From CALDOK01 sp964481655 (GTDB lineage Bacteria; Myxococcota_A; UBA796; JAFGLY01), in NCBI GenBank assembly GCA_964481655.1, contig CAYZVO010000018.1:4806-68805 (forward strand): 64,000 nt of DNA, written 5' to 3'. This document shows, one piece after another, positions 1 through 8,504 of this stretch. The notes below the pieces were generated by a model. The model was given only the letters and a program-made list of their open reading frames with translations. It made no database searches and was not told where the DNA came from. Every line of letters begins with the position of its first letter. Positions within the stretch are counted from its first letter, which is position 1. A program made the translations under genes and the position numbers.

Positions 1-1123
1 CGTCGTCACCGGTGGTGGCCACCAGGTCGCGGTACCCGTCGCCGTTCACATCCCCGGCCACCGCGAGCTCGTAGCCCAGGCGGCTGCCCGGACCGCCGGG
101 CAGCACCGCGACACCGTGGCTACCCAGCTCCCCGGTCCCCCCGCGGAAGACCTGCACCTGGCCCTTGCCCCCGGTGGGCCCGATGGCGCCGACCACCAGC
201 TCGGCGTAGCCGTCGGTGTCGAGGTCCCCCATGGCCACGGAGGTCCCGAAGGCGGTGGCGCTGCCGTACACGGTGTCGGACAGGCCGTAGCGCAGGCCGG
301 TGCTGCGGAAGCGGTGCGCCCGCGTCAGGTCATGCTCGGCGGCGACCAGCTCCGGGGTGCCGTCACCGTCTGTGTCTGCACCGCAGGTGACCGCAAACTC
401 GCCGACGTTGGTGTCGCCGGTGTTCAGGTTGGTGGTCGTTCGGGAGTCGGAGAGCCCCTCGTCGGTCCCCGAGAAGAGCCTGGCCATGGGTTCGACCACG
501 ACCAGGACATCGTCCCGCCCGTCACTGTTCACGTCGCCGGCGGCCAGCAATGTGTCCGGCGGATCCTCGTCGCTCGTCACCTCGGCGGCCCACACCGGCC
601 CCTTCGCGCTCCCCAGGTACACCCACAGCACCCCCTCGGACCCGGTGGTCACCAGGTCGTCGTAGCCGTCGCCGTTCAGGTCCCCTGGGATGACCGCCAG
701 CTCCCCCGGCGGCCCGCCTCCGTGGTCCAGGCTCCAGGGGCTGTCCAGGTCCACACCGTCCCGCCCTCCCGGGAAGGCCTGGGGTTCGCCGGTCTCGATG
801 TGGAGCACCACGTCGTCGTAGCCGTCTCCGTTCAGGTCGCCGCCAGCCGCCGGGAGCCCGGAGTGGGTGCCCAGCAGCTGACTCTGGACGAGCCCCTTGG
901 CGGAGCCGTGCAGGATCATCGAGTGGGCGGTGCTCTTGGCCAGTACATCGGCGTACCCGTCGCTGTTGATGTCACCAGCGTCGAGCAGGACCCGATCGCC
1001 GTAGGCGGCGGCGGGCAGGTCGATGGTCTGGTCGGGCTCCTTTCGCTCCGTGAGCTCGAGGGCCTGGGCCTCGACCGCGATCCCCGCCAGCACGATGACA
1101 GCTGCAGTTGCAAGCGCGCGCAT
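1..1123 (-). CDS. Secreted FG-GAP/VCBS repeat protein (C-terminus beyond window)
   Basis: This is the N-terminal 374 residues of a protein that runs off the left edge. The start ATG at 1123 is preceded by GGAGGAG with a 5-nt spacer. Residues 1-22 form a signal peptide (MRALATAAVIVLAG, ending near VEAQA). At least seven calcium-binding FG-GAP loops follow at about 40-50 residue spacing, for example DINSDGYADV, DLNGDGYDDV, DLNGDGYDDL, DVNSDGRDDV, DTDGDGTPEL, DLDTDGYAEL and DVNGDGYRDL. Such repeats fold into an integrin-alpha-like beta-propeller, so an extracellular or surface adhesive or structural role is likely. No catalytic domain is visible in the part present. It is divergent from the small secreted gene at 1184. 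Confidence 0.85.
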   Translation of the reverse strand, partial: MRALATAAVIVLAGIAVEAQALELTERKEPDQTIDLPAAAYGDRVLLDAGDINSDGYADVLAKSTAHSMILHGSAKGLVQSQLLGTHSGLPAAGGDLNGDGYDDVVLHIETGEPQAFPGGRDGVDLDSPWSLDHGGGPPGELAVIPGDLNGDGYDDLVTTGSEGVLWVYLGSAKGPVWAAEVTSDEDPPDTLLAAGDVNSDGRDDVLVVVEPMARLFSGTDEGLSDSRTTTNLNTGDTNVGEFAVTCGADTDGDGTPELVAAEHDLTRAHRFRSTGLRYGLSDTVYGSATAFGTSVAMGDLDTDGYAELVVGAIGPTGGKGQVQVFRGGTGELGSHGVAVLPGGPGSRLGYELAVAGDVNGDGYRDLVATTGDD

Positions 1124-1183
1124 GGTTCTCCTCCCAGCGCCGGCAGGGTAGCATGGGGGCCCCCCACCCGCGCTGGAGACTCC

Positions 1184-1666
1184 ATGCTCTCGACCGTCGC
1201 TCTCGCCCTGCTGCTCGCCGGCCCTGTCCACGCTGATCCCGCGGCGGAGCCGGTGCCCGAGGCTGCTCCCGATCCGATGGTCGACAAGGCCTTCCTGCTG
1301 GTGGCCGCCAGCAAGGACTGGGACACGGCCCGCTCCACGGCCAGCCAGGCCGCCCAGGCCCTGGCGCTCGAGATCAAGGTCGAGGTGGAGCCCCACCCCA
1401 CCGAGGGGCTGAGCTTCGACGCGAAGACCTGCGAGGAGAGCGGCTTCGAGCACCCCTGCTATGTGGCCCGGGGCCGCTACGACGACGGGCAGTACGTCAG
1501 CGTGGAGTGGTCCACGGCCTACGAGGGCTTCACGCCTGGGCTGTACATCGTGGTGGTGGCGTCGGGGTCCAAGGACGAGGTGAAGGCCCAGCTCGAGGCC
1601 GCCCGCGAGGTGTACGGCGACGCCTACATCAAGACCGCGAAGGTCTACATGGGGTGCATGCACTGA
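1184..1666 (+). CDS. Small secreted protein of unknown function
   Basis: This is a 160-residue protein with ATG at 1184 behind a GGAG Shine-Dalgarno five bases upstream. Residues 1-18 (MLSTVALALLLAGPVHA) are a signal peptide, followed by an acidic/proline stretch. The mature part carries pairs of Cys (CEESGFEHPCY and a C-terminal MGCMH) and a repeated alpha-beta feel (KDWDTARSTASQAAQALA, then KDEVKAQLEAAREVYGDAYIKTAKVY). That resembles SPOR-like or tandem alpha/beta small domains, but I do not recognise a family. It ends 54 bp before the convergent SRPBCC gene, with a strong hairpin between them. Confidence 0.7.
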   Translation: MLSTVALALLLAGPVHADPAAEPVPEAAPDPMVDKAFLLVAASKDWDTARSTASQAAQALALEIKVEVEPHPTEGLSFDAKTCEESGFEHPCYVARGRYDDGQYVSVEWSTAYEGFTPGLYIVVVASGSKDEVKAQLEAAREVYGDAYIKTAKVYMGCMH

Positions 1667-1682
1667 CCCCCCTCACCCCCGA

Positions 1683-1707
1683 CCCCACTCCCCCGAGGGG
1701 AGTGGGG
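1683..1707. terminator. Perfect 11-bp hairpin between convergent genes
   Basis: The arms are CCCCACTCCCC and GGGGAGTGGGG with a CGA loop, in the 54-bp gap between the + gene ending at 1666 and the - gene ending at 1721. There is no T-tract. It may act as a bidirectional terminator. Its sequence closely resembles a palindrome inside the FecR-like gene at 27641-27680, so it may instead be a copy of a dispersed repeat. Confidence 0.6.
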
Positions 1708-1720
1708 AGGAATGGGGTGG

Positions 1721-2329
1721 TCACAGCGCCGCCACGATCCTCGCCAGTGCCGCCTTCCAGTGGGCGCGCATGGCCTCGCGGGCCTCGGCGCTGGGGAGCT
1801 TCTCCTGGTGGAAGCGCAGGGCGCAGCGATCGCCCTTGGGCTCGACGGTGAGCTGCAGGATGCTGGAATCGTTGGCCTCGGCGGGCCGCCAGGCGACGCG
1901 CAGGCGCTTGCACGGGTGCAGGCTGCGCAGCTCGATCACCGCGCCGTCGGTGGCCTCGACCCGCTCGCCCTTGGCGCTGGGCAGGCCCTCGAACGGCCCC
2001 AGCCACAAGGCCAGGCCCGTGGGCGCCATGATCGTCTCCCACACCTGTTCGGCGGCAGCCGGCAGGGTCTTGGAGACCCCGATCTGGAAGCCCGCCCCGC
2101 AGACCTCGCCCACCACACGGCGCCCGATGAGCCGCTCGTAGCCGCCGGTGACCTGCTGCCTCCACCAGCCGCTGTCGATCAGCCCCTCGTCGCGCAGCAG
2201 GCGCACGATGGCCGGATGCTCGAGCTCGCGGGCGCCCCGGGCGTCCAGCTCGGCGGTCCAGGCGGCCCAGTCGCGGCCGGTGGCCTCGCGCACGGCGTCG
2301 TCGGAGCAGGGAGGGGCGGGTGTGGGCAT
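1721..2329 (-). CDS. SRPBCC/AHSA1-domain protein
   Basis: This is a 202-residue protein. The ATG at 2329 shares its A with the TGA stop of the upstream membrane protein (TGATG), so translation is probably coupled and it is the last gene of the iolD-iolE operon. The C-terminal about 130 residues have the START/AHSA1 pattern: an SKTLPAAAEQVWETIMAPTG start, LWLGPFEGLP, paired beta strands with ELRSLHPCKRLRVAW, and a terminal helix REAMRAHWKAALARIVAAL. These helix-grip folds bind hydrophobic ligands. The N-terminal 75 residues look like an added helical domain. Why it sits with inositol genes is unknown. An upstream in-frame start at 2380 is less likely. Confidence 0.78.
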   Translation of the reverse strand: MPTPAPPCSDDAVREATGRDWAAWTAELDARGARELEHPAIVRLLRDEGLIDSGWWRQQVTGGYERLIGRRVVGEVCGAGFQIGVSKTLPAAAEQVWETIMAPTGLALWLGPFEGLPSAKGERVEATDGAVIELRSLHPCKRLRVAWRPAEANDSSILQLTVEPKGDRCALRFHQEKLPSAEAREAMRAHWKAALARIVAAL

Positions 2330-2958
2330 CAGGGTCTCTGGTGGAACCAGGCGTAGGCCAGCAAGGTGAGCATCCAGCATGCGCTCCCGAGGGCCGAGAG
2401 GAACAGGGCGGTGCCGTCGGGCTGTGAGGCAGCCACCAACGGGAGCGCGAAGCCGGCCGCGGCGCTGGCCACCAACCCCACGCCCAGCACGGCACCCCGA
2501 CGGAAGCTGCGTCGCCAGCGCTGGGGGTGGGGGCCGTGGCCCAGCAGCCGGTAGGGATCGGCCGCCAGCGCGGCGGTCAGGACGATGAACACCCCGGGAA
2601 CCACCAGCAGCAGGCCCACGAAGCTTGCGACCGCGAACACGGCGTAGGCGATCAGCAGCCGGATCGCGGCCACCGCCGGCCGCACGCCGCCATCGGGTCT
2701 CAGGGCCAGCGCGGCCAGCAGGAGCACCGCGGACTCCAGCAGGATCTCCGCAGGAAGGGCCAGGACGTCGCCGACGAGGACGGCTACGAGCTCCGCCTGC
2801 GCGGGGTCGAGGGTGGTCCCGTGGTCATGGGCGGGCACGTAGGACTGGGCGGCCTGGACCAGGGCTCGCTGGATCACGGCGCTGGCCACCGAGGCCAGCA
2901 GCACCAGGCCCGCCACCGATGTCAGGGGCGGCCGCCAGCGGGACCCGGCGGCGTTCAC
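2329..2958 (-). CDS. Multi-pass membrane protein in the iol operon
   Basis: This is a 209-residue integral membrane protein with about five hydrophobic helices (near residues 12-28, 58-85, 98-128, 155-175 and 185-205). The GTG start at 2958 overlaps the TGA of iolE by four bases (GTGA) and its own stop overlaps the next start, so it is an embedded third cistron of the iolD-iolE operon. Composition resembles DUF4013- or YIP1-type helical bundles, but I cannot name a family. A transport or membrane-organising role linked to inositol use is only a guess from position. Confidence 0.7.
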   Translation of the reverse strand: MNAAGSRWRPPLTSVAGLVLLASVASAVIQRALVQAAQSYVPAHDHGTTLDPAQAELVAVLVGDVLALPAEILLESAVLLLAALALRPDGGVRPAVAAIRLLIAYAVFAVASFVGLLLVVPGVFIVLTAALAADPYRLLGHGPHPQRWRRSFRRGAVLGVGLVASAAAGFALPLVAASQPDGTALFLSALGSACWMLTLLAYAWFHQRP

Positions 2959-3908
2959 AACGCCAGCGTCCGCAGGTAGGCCCGGTTGCGGCGGGCGGAC
3001 TCGAAGGGGGAGCCCATGCCGGGGAGCACGTCCTGTTCCACGATGATCCAGCCGCCGAAGCCCTCACCCCTCAGCCAGCCTGTGATGCGCTCGAAGTCCA
3101 CCGCACCCTGTCCCAGCTCGCAGAACACGCCCTGGCGCACGGCCTCGAAGTAGTCCCAGCCCTCGGCGGCGGCCCGGCGGCCCACGTCGGCGTCGAAGTC
3201 CTTGTAGTGGATGTGCCAGCAGCGATCGCCGTGCTGCTCCAGTGCGTGCATCGGGTCACCGCCACCGAATGCGTAGTGGCCCATGTCCAGGCACAGCCCC
3301 AGCAGCTCGGGGCTGGTGAGCTTCATCAGGGCGGCGACCTCGGTGGGGGTCTCCACGAAGCCGGCGCAGTGGTGGTGGAACACGGTGCGCAGGTCGGTCT
3401 GCTCGCAGACGGCCTTGGCCACGGCCTCGGCGCCGCGGGCGAAGACTCTCCACTGGGCGTCGGAGAGGCCGTGCTCGGGCCGGACGCGGCCGGCGTTGGC
3501 CACCCGCTCGGGCACCGAGCCGTTGTCGTCGGCCAACACGATGAAGGCCTCGTCGTTCACGGCGGCCAGCAGGCGGGCGGCCTTCAGGGCCTCCTGGATC
3601 CCCGCGGCGTGGGCCCTCTCGTTCGCCAGGGCCACGGGCACGAAGGCGCCCACCAGCTCCAGGTTGTGCAGGCCCAGCAAGGCGCGCAGGTCGGCGGGCT
3701 CGGTGGGCATGAAGCCCCAGTCGCCAAGCTCCGTGCCCTCGAAGCCCGCGCTGTCCATCTCCCACAGGACCTGGTCGGCGCCCGCGGCTTCCCCGTCGAG
3801 ATCGAACTCGAGCACACCCCAGGAGCAGGGGGCGTTGCCCACGCGGACGCGCTGCCCGCGGCGTCGCACGGGGGGCTTGCGGCAGCAGCAGGGGGGTTGG
3901 GTACTCAT
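2955..3908 (-). CDS. iolE: Inosose dehydratase (IolE-like TIM barrel)
   Basis: This 317-residue protein matches the length and pattern of IolE, which converts scyllo-inosose to 3D-(3,5/4)-trihydroxycyclohexane-1,2-dione in myo-inositol catabolism. Visible hallmarks of the xylose-isomerase-like barrel are VGNAPCSWGVLEFD near the start, WEMDSAGFEGTELGDWGFMP, VFHHHCAGFVETPTEV, LLGLCLDMGHYAFGGGDP, WHIHYKDFD, and a final CELGQGAVDFERI followed by WIIVEQDVLP. The Glu, Asp, His and Glu metal ligands expected from the family are present. The ATG overlaps the iolD stop by ATGA and the stop overlaps the next gene by GTGA. The first about 25 residues (Cys/Arg-rich) are atypical and the real start could be later. 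Confidence 0.92.
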   Translation of the reverse strand: MSTQPPCCCRKPPVRRRGQRVRVGNAPCSWGVLEFDLDGEAAGADQVLWEMDSAGFEGTELGDWGFMPTEPADLRALLGLHNLELVGAFVPVALANERAHAAGIQEALKAARLLAAVNDEAFIVLADDNGSVPERVANAGRVRPEHGLSDAQWRVFARGAEAVAKAVCEQTDLRTVFHHHCAGFVETPTEVAALMKLTSPELLGLCLDMGHYAFGGGDPMHALEQHGDRCWHIHYKDFDADVGRRAAAEGWDYFEAVRQGVFCELGQGAVDFERITGWLRGEGFGGWIIVEQDVLPGMGSPFESARRNRAYLRTLAL

Positions 3909-5782
3909 GACTCCTCCCGAGGGTCCAGCGCGTGCAGGTGGCGCTCCTTGACGACGTTCTCCTCGAACTCGGCCCGGGCGGCCTGGACCGAGGGCATGGT
4001 GCTCACCTCGGCCACGGGCACGTCCCACCAGCTCTCGTAGCCGGGGACCCGGGCCTCGCGGTCGCACTCCACCACGATGACCGCGGGGCCGCTGAAGGCC
4101 GCGGCCTCGGCGATGGCGTCCTGCAGCTCGGCCAGGGTCTCGGGCTGGAAGACCACCGCGCCCAGGGCGCGGGCGTGGGCGGCGTAGTTCACCGGCAGCA
4201 GGTCCTCGCCCATGGTCTCGCCCTCGCGCAGGCGGAAGCGGGTGCCGAAGCCGTCGCTGCCCAGGCCTTCCGACAGGCCCCCGATGCTGCCGAAGCCGTG
4301 GTTGTCCACCAGCACCACGTTGAGGTTGATGCGCTCCTGCACCGCGGTGGCCAGGTCGCCGGACATCATCAGGTAGGTGCCGTCGCCCACCAGCACCCAG
4401 ACGCCGCGGTCGGGGGCGGCGAGCTTGACCCCGATGCCCGCGCCCAGCTCGTAGCCCATGCAGGAGTAGCCGTACTCGATGTGGTAGGCCTTGCGGTCGT
4501 CCGTCATCCACAGCTTGTGCAGGTCGCCGGGGGCCGAGCCGGCGGCGTTGATGATCACGTCGGTGGGAGCCAGGGCGGCGTTGAGCGCCCCGAGCAGCTC
4601 GGCCTGGGGTACGGGCTTGGCGCCGGTGGGGCGGACCAGGTCCTCGCGGATGGCCAGCCAGGCGTCGCGCTCGTCGGCGATCTCGTCGGCGTAGGCTTGG
4701 TCGACCTTCTCGTCGAGCATGAAGCCCAGCTCGTCGATGGTGGCCCGGGCGTCGCCCACCACCATCAGCCCGCCGTGCTTGGCGGCGTCGAAGTCGGTGA
4801 TGTTGAGGTTGACGAAGCGCACGTCGGGGTGCTGGAAGGCGGTCTTCGAGGCGGTGGTGAAGTCGGACCAGCGGGTGCCGATGCCCACCACCACGTCGGC
4901 ACGGGCGGCGACGCGGTTGGCGGCCTGGGTGCCGGTGGCGCCCACCGCGCCGAGGCACAGCCGGTGGCTGTCGGGGATGGCGCCCTTGCCGGCCTGGGTG
5001 ACGCAGACGGGGATGCCGGTGGCCTCGGCCAGCTCGGCCAGCTGGGCGTTGGCGCCCGCGTAGGTCACCCCGCCGCCGGCCACGATCAGGGGGCGTTCCG
5101 CCCTCGAGATGACGCGCGCGGCGCGGGCCACGGCGCTGACATCGGGTCGGGGGCGGGCGATCCGCCAGGTGCGCTTCTCGAAGAAGCCGACGGGCCAGTC
5201 GAAGGCCTCGGCCTGTACGTCTTGGGGCAGCGCGAGGGTGACCGCGCCGGTGTCCGCGGGCGAGGTCAGCACCCGCAGGGCTTCGGGCAGGGCGTAGAGC
5301 AGCTGATCGGGCCGGTTGATGCGGTCCCAGTAGCGGCTCACCGGCCGGAAGCAGTCGTTGACCGAGACGTCCTGGCTGGCGGGGGACTCGAGCTGCTGCA
5401 GCACCGGCGCCACGTTGCGGCGGGCGAAGATGTCGCCGGGCAGCAGCAGCACGGGCAGCCGGTTGATGGTGGCCAGGGCCGCGCCGGTCACCATGTTGGT
5501 GGCGCCCGGGCCGATGCTCGAGGTGCAGGCCATGCAGCCCAGCCGGTCCTTCATGCGGGCGAAGGCCGCGGCGGCGTGGACCCCGGCCTGCTCGTTGCGC
5601 ACCGGGATGTAGGGCAGCTCCGGGTACTCCTGCAGGGCCTGGCCCAGCCCGGCGACGTTGCCGTGGCCGAAGATGCCGAAGACCCCCTCGACGAAGCGGC
5701 GCTCGCGTCCGTCGCGCTCGAGGTACTGAGCCAGCAGGTAGCGCACCAGGGCCTGGGCGGTGGTGAGGCGGACCGTGGGCAT
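3905..5782 (-). CDS. iolD: 3D-(3,5/4)-trihydroxycyclohexane-1,2-dione acylhydrolase
   Basis: This is a 625-residue ThDP-dependent enzyme that opens the cyclic dione ring to 5-deoxy-glucuronate in the inositol pathway. It has the three-domain acetolactate-synthase architecture. The activating Glu lies in VRNEQAGVHAA (E64). A central Rossmann-like domain carries PLIVAGGGVTYAG. The C-terminal ThDP motif starts GDGTYLMMSGDLA and closes with LVDNHGFGS. Length is close to known IolD (about 620-640). It is the first gene of a four-gene minus-strand operon, joined to iolE by an ATGA overlap. Upstream lies a tandem heptamer repeat (5814-5841) that could be a regulatory site. Confidence 0.95.
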   Translation of the reverse strand: MPTVRLTTAQALVRYLLAQYLERDGRERRFVEGVFGIFGHGNVAGLGQALQEYPELPYIPVRNEQAGVHAAAAFARMKDRLGCMACTSSIGPGATNMVTGAALATINRLPVLLLPGDIFARRNVAPVLQQLESPASQDVSVNDCFRPVSRYWDRINRPDQLLYALPEALRVLTSPADTGAVTLALPQDVQAEAFDWPVGFFEKRTWRIARPRPDVSAVARAARVISRAERPLIVAGGGVTYAGANAQLAELAEATGIPVCVTQAGKGAIPDSHRLCLGAVGATGTQAANRVAARADVVVGIGTRWSDFTTASKTAFQHPDVRFVNLNITDFDAAKHGGLMVVGDARATIDELGFMLDEKVDQAYADEIADERDAWLAIREDLVRPTGAKPVPQAELLGALNAALAPTDVIINAAGSAPGDLHKLWMTDDRKAYHIEYGYSCMGYELGAGIGVKLAAPDRGVWVLVGDGTYLMMSGDLATAVQERINLNVVLVDNHGFGSIGGLSEGLGSDGFGTRFRLREGETMGEDLLPVNYAAHARALGAVVFQPETLAELQDAIAEAAAFSGPAVIVVECDREARVPGYESWWDVPVAEVSTMPSVQAARAEFEENVVKERHLHALDPREES

Positions 5783-5813
5783 GTCGGCTCCGGGATGGGG
5801 CGGTGGAGGAGAT

Positions 5814-5841
5814 CTGTCAGCTGTCAGCTATCAGCTATCAG
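5814..5841. repeat. Four tandem heptamers upstream of iolD
   Basis: Two copies of CTGTCAG are followed directly by two copies of CTATCAG. They lie 32-59 bp upstream of the iolD start in the 190-bp divergent intergenic region. The strict 7-bp period is unusual for a regulator site, where helical-turn spacing is more common. It may be a small microsatellite-like repeat or a multimeric operator. Confidence 0.75.
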
Positions 5842-5898
5842 CTTCGTGGTGGCGGGTGTGGGGCGTCGGTGGGCTCGCCAGGCGTGGTCTCACTATTT

Positions 5899-5912
5899 CG
5901 ACCCGTGGGTCG
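5899..5912. promoter_or_regulatory. Palindrome in the iolD / lipoprotein divergent region
   Basis: CGACCC-GT-GGGTCG has perfect 6-bp arms and lies between the divergent iolD (start 5782) and the beta-lactamase-like lipoprotein (start 5973). An operator role is inferred from symmetry and position only. Confidence 0.4.
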
Positions 5913-5972
5913 GTTTGTTCTTGCTATCCCTGGGGCACATCGACACGGCGAGCGGTGTTGGAGGTGGGTCGC

Positions 5973-7022
5973 ATGATGCGGGTGGTGATGGTCCTGATGG
6001 CGGCCTTGGTGTGCGCGTGCGCGACGCACCGCCCGGTCGCGGTGGAGCTCGACCCCGAGCGCAACGCCCGCTTCGAGGCCGCCACCCGCTACTCGGCCCG
6101 GTTCACGGGCCAGGCGGTGCTGGTGATGGAGGGGGACACCATCATCTGGGAGCGGTACCGCCGCGGCCTGCGCCCGGGTGAACCCAAGCAGATCTACAGC
6201 GGCACCAAGTCCTTCCTGTGCGCCGCCGCGGTCGCGGCCCAGGACGACGGCCTGCTCGATCTGGACGCCCCCGCGGCGCTCCTGCTGGACGAGTGGCGCG
6301 ACGACCCCACCAAGGCCGCCATCACCGGTCGTCAGCTGCTGCAGCAGGTCAGCGGGCTCGAGACGGTGTTCCCCGACGCCGCGGCCGCGGCGCTGTTCCC
6401 GTTCTTCCGCATCGCCGACCAGCAGGCCTGGGCGCTGGCTCAGCCCGTCGCGGCGGCCCCTGGCGAGCGCTACGAGTACGGCTGCGTGCACATGCTCGCC
6501 TTCGCCGCGCTGCTCGAGCGGGCGGTGGGAGAGCCTGTGCTGGACTACCTCGAGCGGCGCATCTTCGCGCCCATCGGGATCGAGCACGGGCGCTGGCTGC
6601 GCGATCCCGCCGGCCACGCCTTGTTCTCGGTGGGGGCCCGGATGAGCGCCCGGGACTGGGCCCGCTTCGGGCAGCTCATCCGGGACGACGGGGTGGTCGC
6701 CGGGCGGCGCGTGCTGGAGCCTGGAGGGGTGTCCGCCTGCCGGCAGGGCACGGACGCCAACCCCGCCTACGGCATGGCCCTGTGGCTCAACCAGCCCATG
6801 GGTCCGGCGCTGGTCGCCCGGATGCCCGGCTCCTTCTCCCGCTTCCACCCCGAGCGCGCCCTGCTTCCCGGCGGGCCCGAGGACCTGGTGGCGGCGCTGG
6901 GCTGGCGCAGCAACCGCATGTACATCATCCCGTCGCGGGATCTGGTGATCGTGCGCATGGGGCGCTGGCAGCGGGACTACCTGGACTCCGAGTTCCTGGC
7001 GCTGGTGCTCGGTGAGCCCTGA
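5973..7022 (+). CDS. Beta-lactamase/penicillin-binding-fold lipoprotein (serine hydrolase)
   Basis: This 349-residue protein starts at the first of two adjacent ATGs (5973/5976) behind a GGAGGTGG ribosome site. The N-terminus MMRVVMVLMAALVCAC looks like a lipoprotein or signal peptide. The class C beta-lactamase/esterase fold is shown by the SxxK motif SGTK (S76, K79), the YxN-equivalent RYEYGC near residue 170, MSARDWARFGQLIRDDG, and a C-terminal strand with NRMYIIPSRDLVIVRMG. The second motif has Tyr rather than Asn, so substrate class is uncertain (D-Ala-D-Ala peptidase, esterase or lactamase). Its last 46 bp overlap tail-to-tail with the antiporter gene. Confidence 0.85.
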   Translation: MMRVVMVLMAALVCACATHRPVAVELDPERNARFEAATRYSARFTGQAVLVMEGDTIIWERYRRGLRPGEPKQIYSGTKSFLCAAAVAAQDDGLLDLDAPAALLLDEWRDDPTKAAITGRQLLQQVSGLETVFPDAAAAALFPFFRIADQQAWALAQPVAAAPGERYEYGCVHMLAFAALLERAVGEPVLDYLERRIFAPIGIEHGRWLRDPAGHALFSVGARMSARDWARFGQLIRDDGVVAGRRVLEPGGVSACRQGTDANPAYGMALWLNQPMGPALVARMPGSFSRFHPERALLPGGPEDLVAALGWRSNRMYIIPSRDLVIVRMGRWQRDYLDSEFLALVLGEP

Positions 7023-8485
7023 GCCAGCGGCGTCCCCAGCACCCACATCGCGGCGCTCACCAGCGTGACCTGGAGCACCAGCGCCACCAGCACGCTGCCC
7101 CACCAGCCGGTGGCCCCAGCCAGCAGGAAGCCCAGCCAGGCCGAACATCCGGTCATCAGGGCGTAGGGCAGCTGGGTGTTGACGTGGTCGGCGTGCTTGC
7201 AGCCGGTGGCCATGCTCGACAGCACCGTGGTGTCGGAGACCGGGGAGCAGTGGTCGCCGAAGATGCCGCCGGACAGCACCGCGCCCACCACGATGGGCAG
7301 CGGGGTGCCGGTCTCGATGGCGGCGGGGATGGCCACCGGCATCAGCAGGGCGAAGGTGCCCCAGGACGAGCCGGTGCTGAGGGCGAAGACCCCGCCGGCC
7401 AGGAACAGGAGCGCCGGCAGCAGGGCCACCGGCAGGCTGCGCTCGAACAGGGCCGCCACGGTGCGGCCGGTGCCCAGGGTGTCGCAGACGTCCCCGAGGG
7501 ACCATGCGAGCACCAGGATGGCGACGATGCGCAGCATGGGCACGGTGCCCTGCAGGAAGGTGCCCGCGGAGCGCCCCGGCCCGAAGATGTCCGCCCGCCA
7601 CAGCAGCAGGACGCTCACCGCGGTCCCGGCGCCGTAGGCGGTGAGCAGGGACCAGCGCACCTGCGCCCCGGGCAGGGTGCCCAGCTGCAGGGCGAAGGCG
7701 GTGAACATCACCGCCAGGACCACCAGCACGGTCCCCAGGGGGGCCAGGACCATGGCGGTGCCGCCTGCGGGCGTGGTCGTCAGCGTCACCGCGGCCGGCG
7801 CCCGCTGCCGCCGCTGGGCCCGGGCCATGGGGCCCAGCTCCCGCCCGATGAGCGCCATCAGGGGCACGGTCGCCAGGGCGAGCAGGGGGTAGATCTGGAA
7901 GGGCAGCGCGGCCAGCAGCGCCTGGAGGGGAGACTGCTCGACCCCCAGCGGCTCGAAGCCATCCTCGAGCAGGCTCATGATGTAGACCCCCCAGCTGATG
8001 AAGGGGATCAGCACGCAGACCGGCGCCGAGGTGGAGTCGATGATGAAGGCGAGCTTCTCGCGGCAGAGCTTCACCCGGTCGAAGACGGGCCGGAACATGG
8101 GCCCCAGGATCAGGGCGTTGCCCGAGTCGGTGAAGAAGATGGCCATGCCCGCCAGCCACGCCGACAGCTGGGCCCGCGCCGGCGTGTGCACCACCCGCGC
8201 CACCCTGGCGGCGAAGCTGGCCATGCCCCCCGAGCGCTCCAGCAGGGCCACGAAGCCCCCGATCACCAGGATGATGATCGCCACCTGCAGGTGCGAGGCC
8301 TCGGCCAGCTGACCCCCCACCCCCACGATCAGCTCCCCGGACCCCACCAGGGGATCACCCCCCGCCGCCAGCAGGAACCCGAGCACCACCCCCAGCCCCA
8401 GCGAGACCAGCACATTGCGCGTGGCCACCGCCAGCACCAGCGCCAGCAGAGGGGGGAGGAGGGAGATGAGGTTGGAGGTGGGCAC
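6977..8485 (-). CDS. NhaC-type Na+/H+ antiporter family transporter
   Basis: This is a 502-residue inner-membrane protein with about 12 predicted helices. Family hallmarks of the NhaC/YheL (Na_H_antiporter) group are FFTDSGNALILGPMFRPVFDR, FIIDSTSAPVCVLIPFISWG, STGSSWGTFALLMPVAIP, and GGIFGDHCSPVSDTTVLSSMATGC with HADHVNTQLPYAL. The GTG start at 8485 follows the iolB stop by 19 bp, so it is probably co-transcribed with iolB. The family includes sodium-coupled organic-anion exchangers as well as Na+/H+ antiporters. An inositol or product transporter is therefore possible, but this is inferred from context. The 3' end overlaps the convergent lipoprotein gene by 46 bp. Confidence 0.88.
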   Translation of the reverse strand: MPTSNLISLLPPLLALVLAVATRNVLVSLGLGVVLGFLLAAGGDPLVGSGELIVGVGGQLAEASHLQVAIIILVIGGFVALLERSGGMASFAARVARVVHTPARAQLSAWLAGMAIFFTDSGNALILGPMFRPVFDRVKLCREKLAFIIDSTSAPVCVLIPFISWGVYIMSLLEDGFEPLGVEQSPLQALLAALPFQIYPLLALATVPLMALIGRELGPMARAQRRQRAPAAVTLTTTPAGGTAMVLAPLGTVLVVLAVMFTAFALQLGTLPGAQVRWSLLTAYGAGTAVSVLLLWRADIFGPGRSAGTFLQGTVPMLRIVAILVLAWSLGDVCDTLGTGRTVAALFERSLPVALLPALLFLAGGVFALSTGSSWGTFALLMPVAIPAAIETGTPLPIVVGAVLSGGIFGDHCSPVSDTTVLSSMATGCKHADHVNTQLPYALMTGCSAWLGFLLAGATGWWGSVLVALVLQVTLVSAAMWVLGTPLAQGSPSTSARNSESR

Positions 8486-8504
8486 GGGGCTCCGAGCGTT
8501 CAGC

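Noticed and set aside
3932..6181. 749-residue plus-strand open frame opposite iolD
   Set aside because: It is a frame shadow rich in His/Gly/Val with no domain; the minus strand encodes a clear IolD with ThDP motifs.
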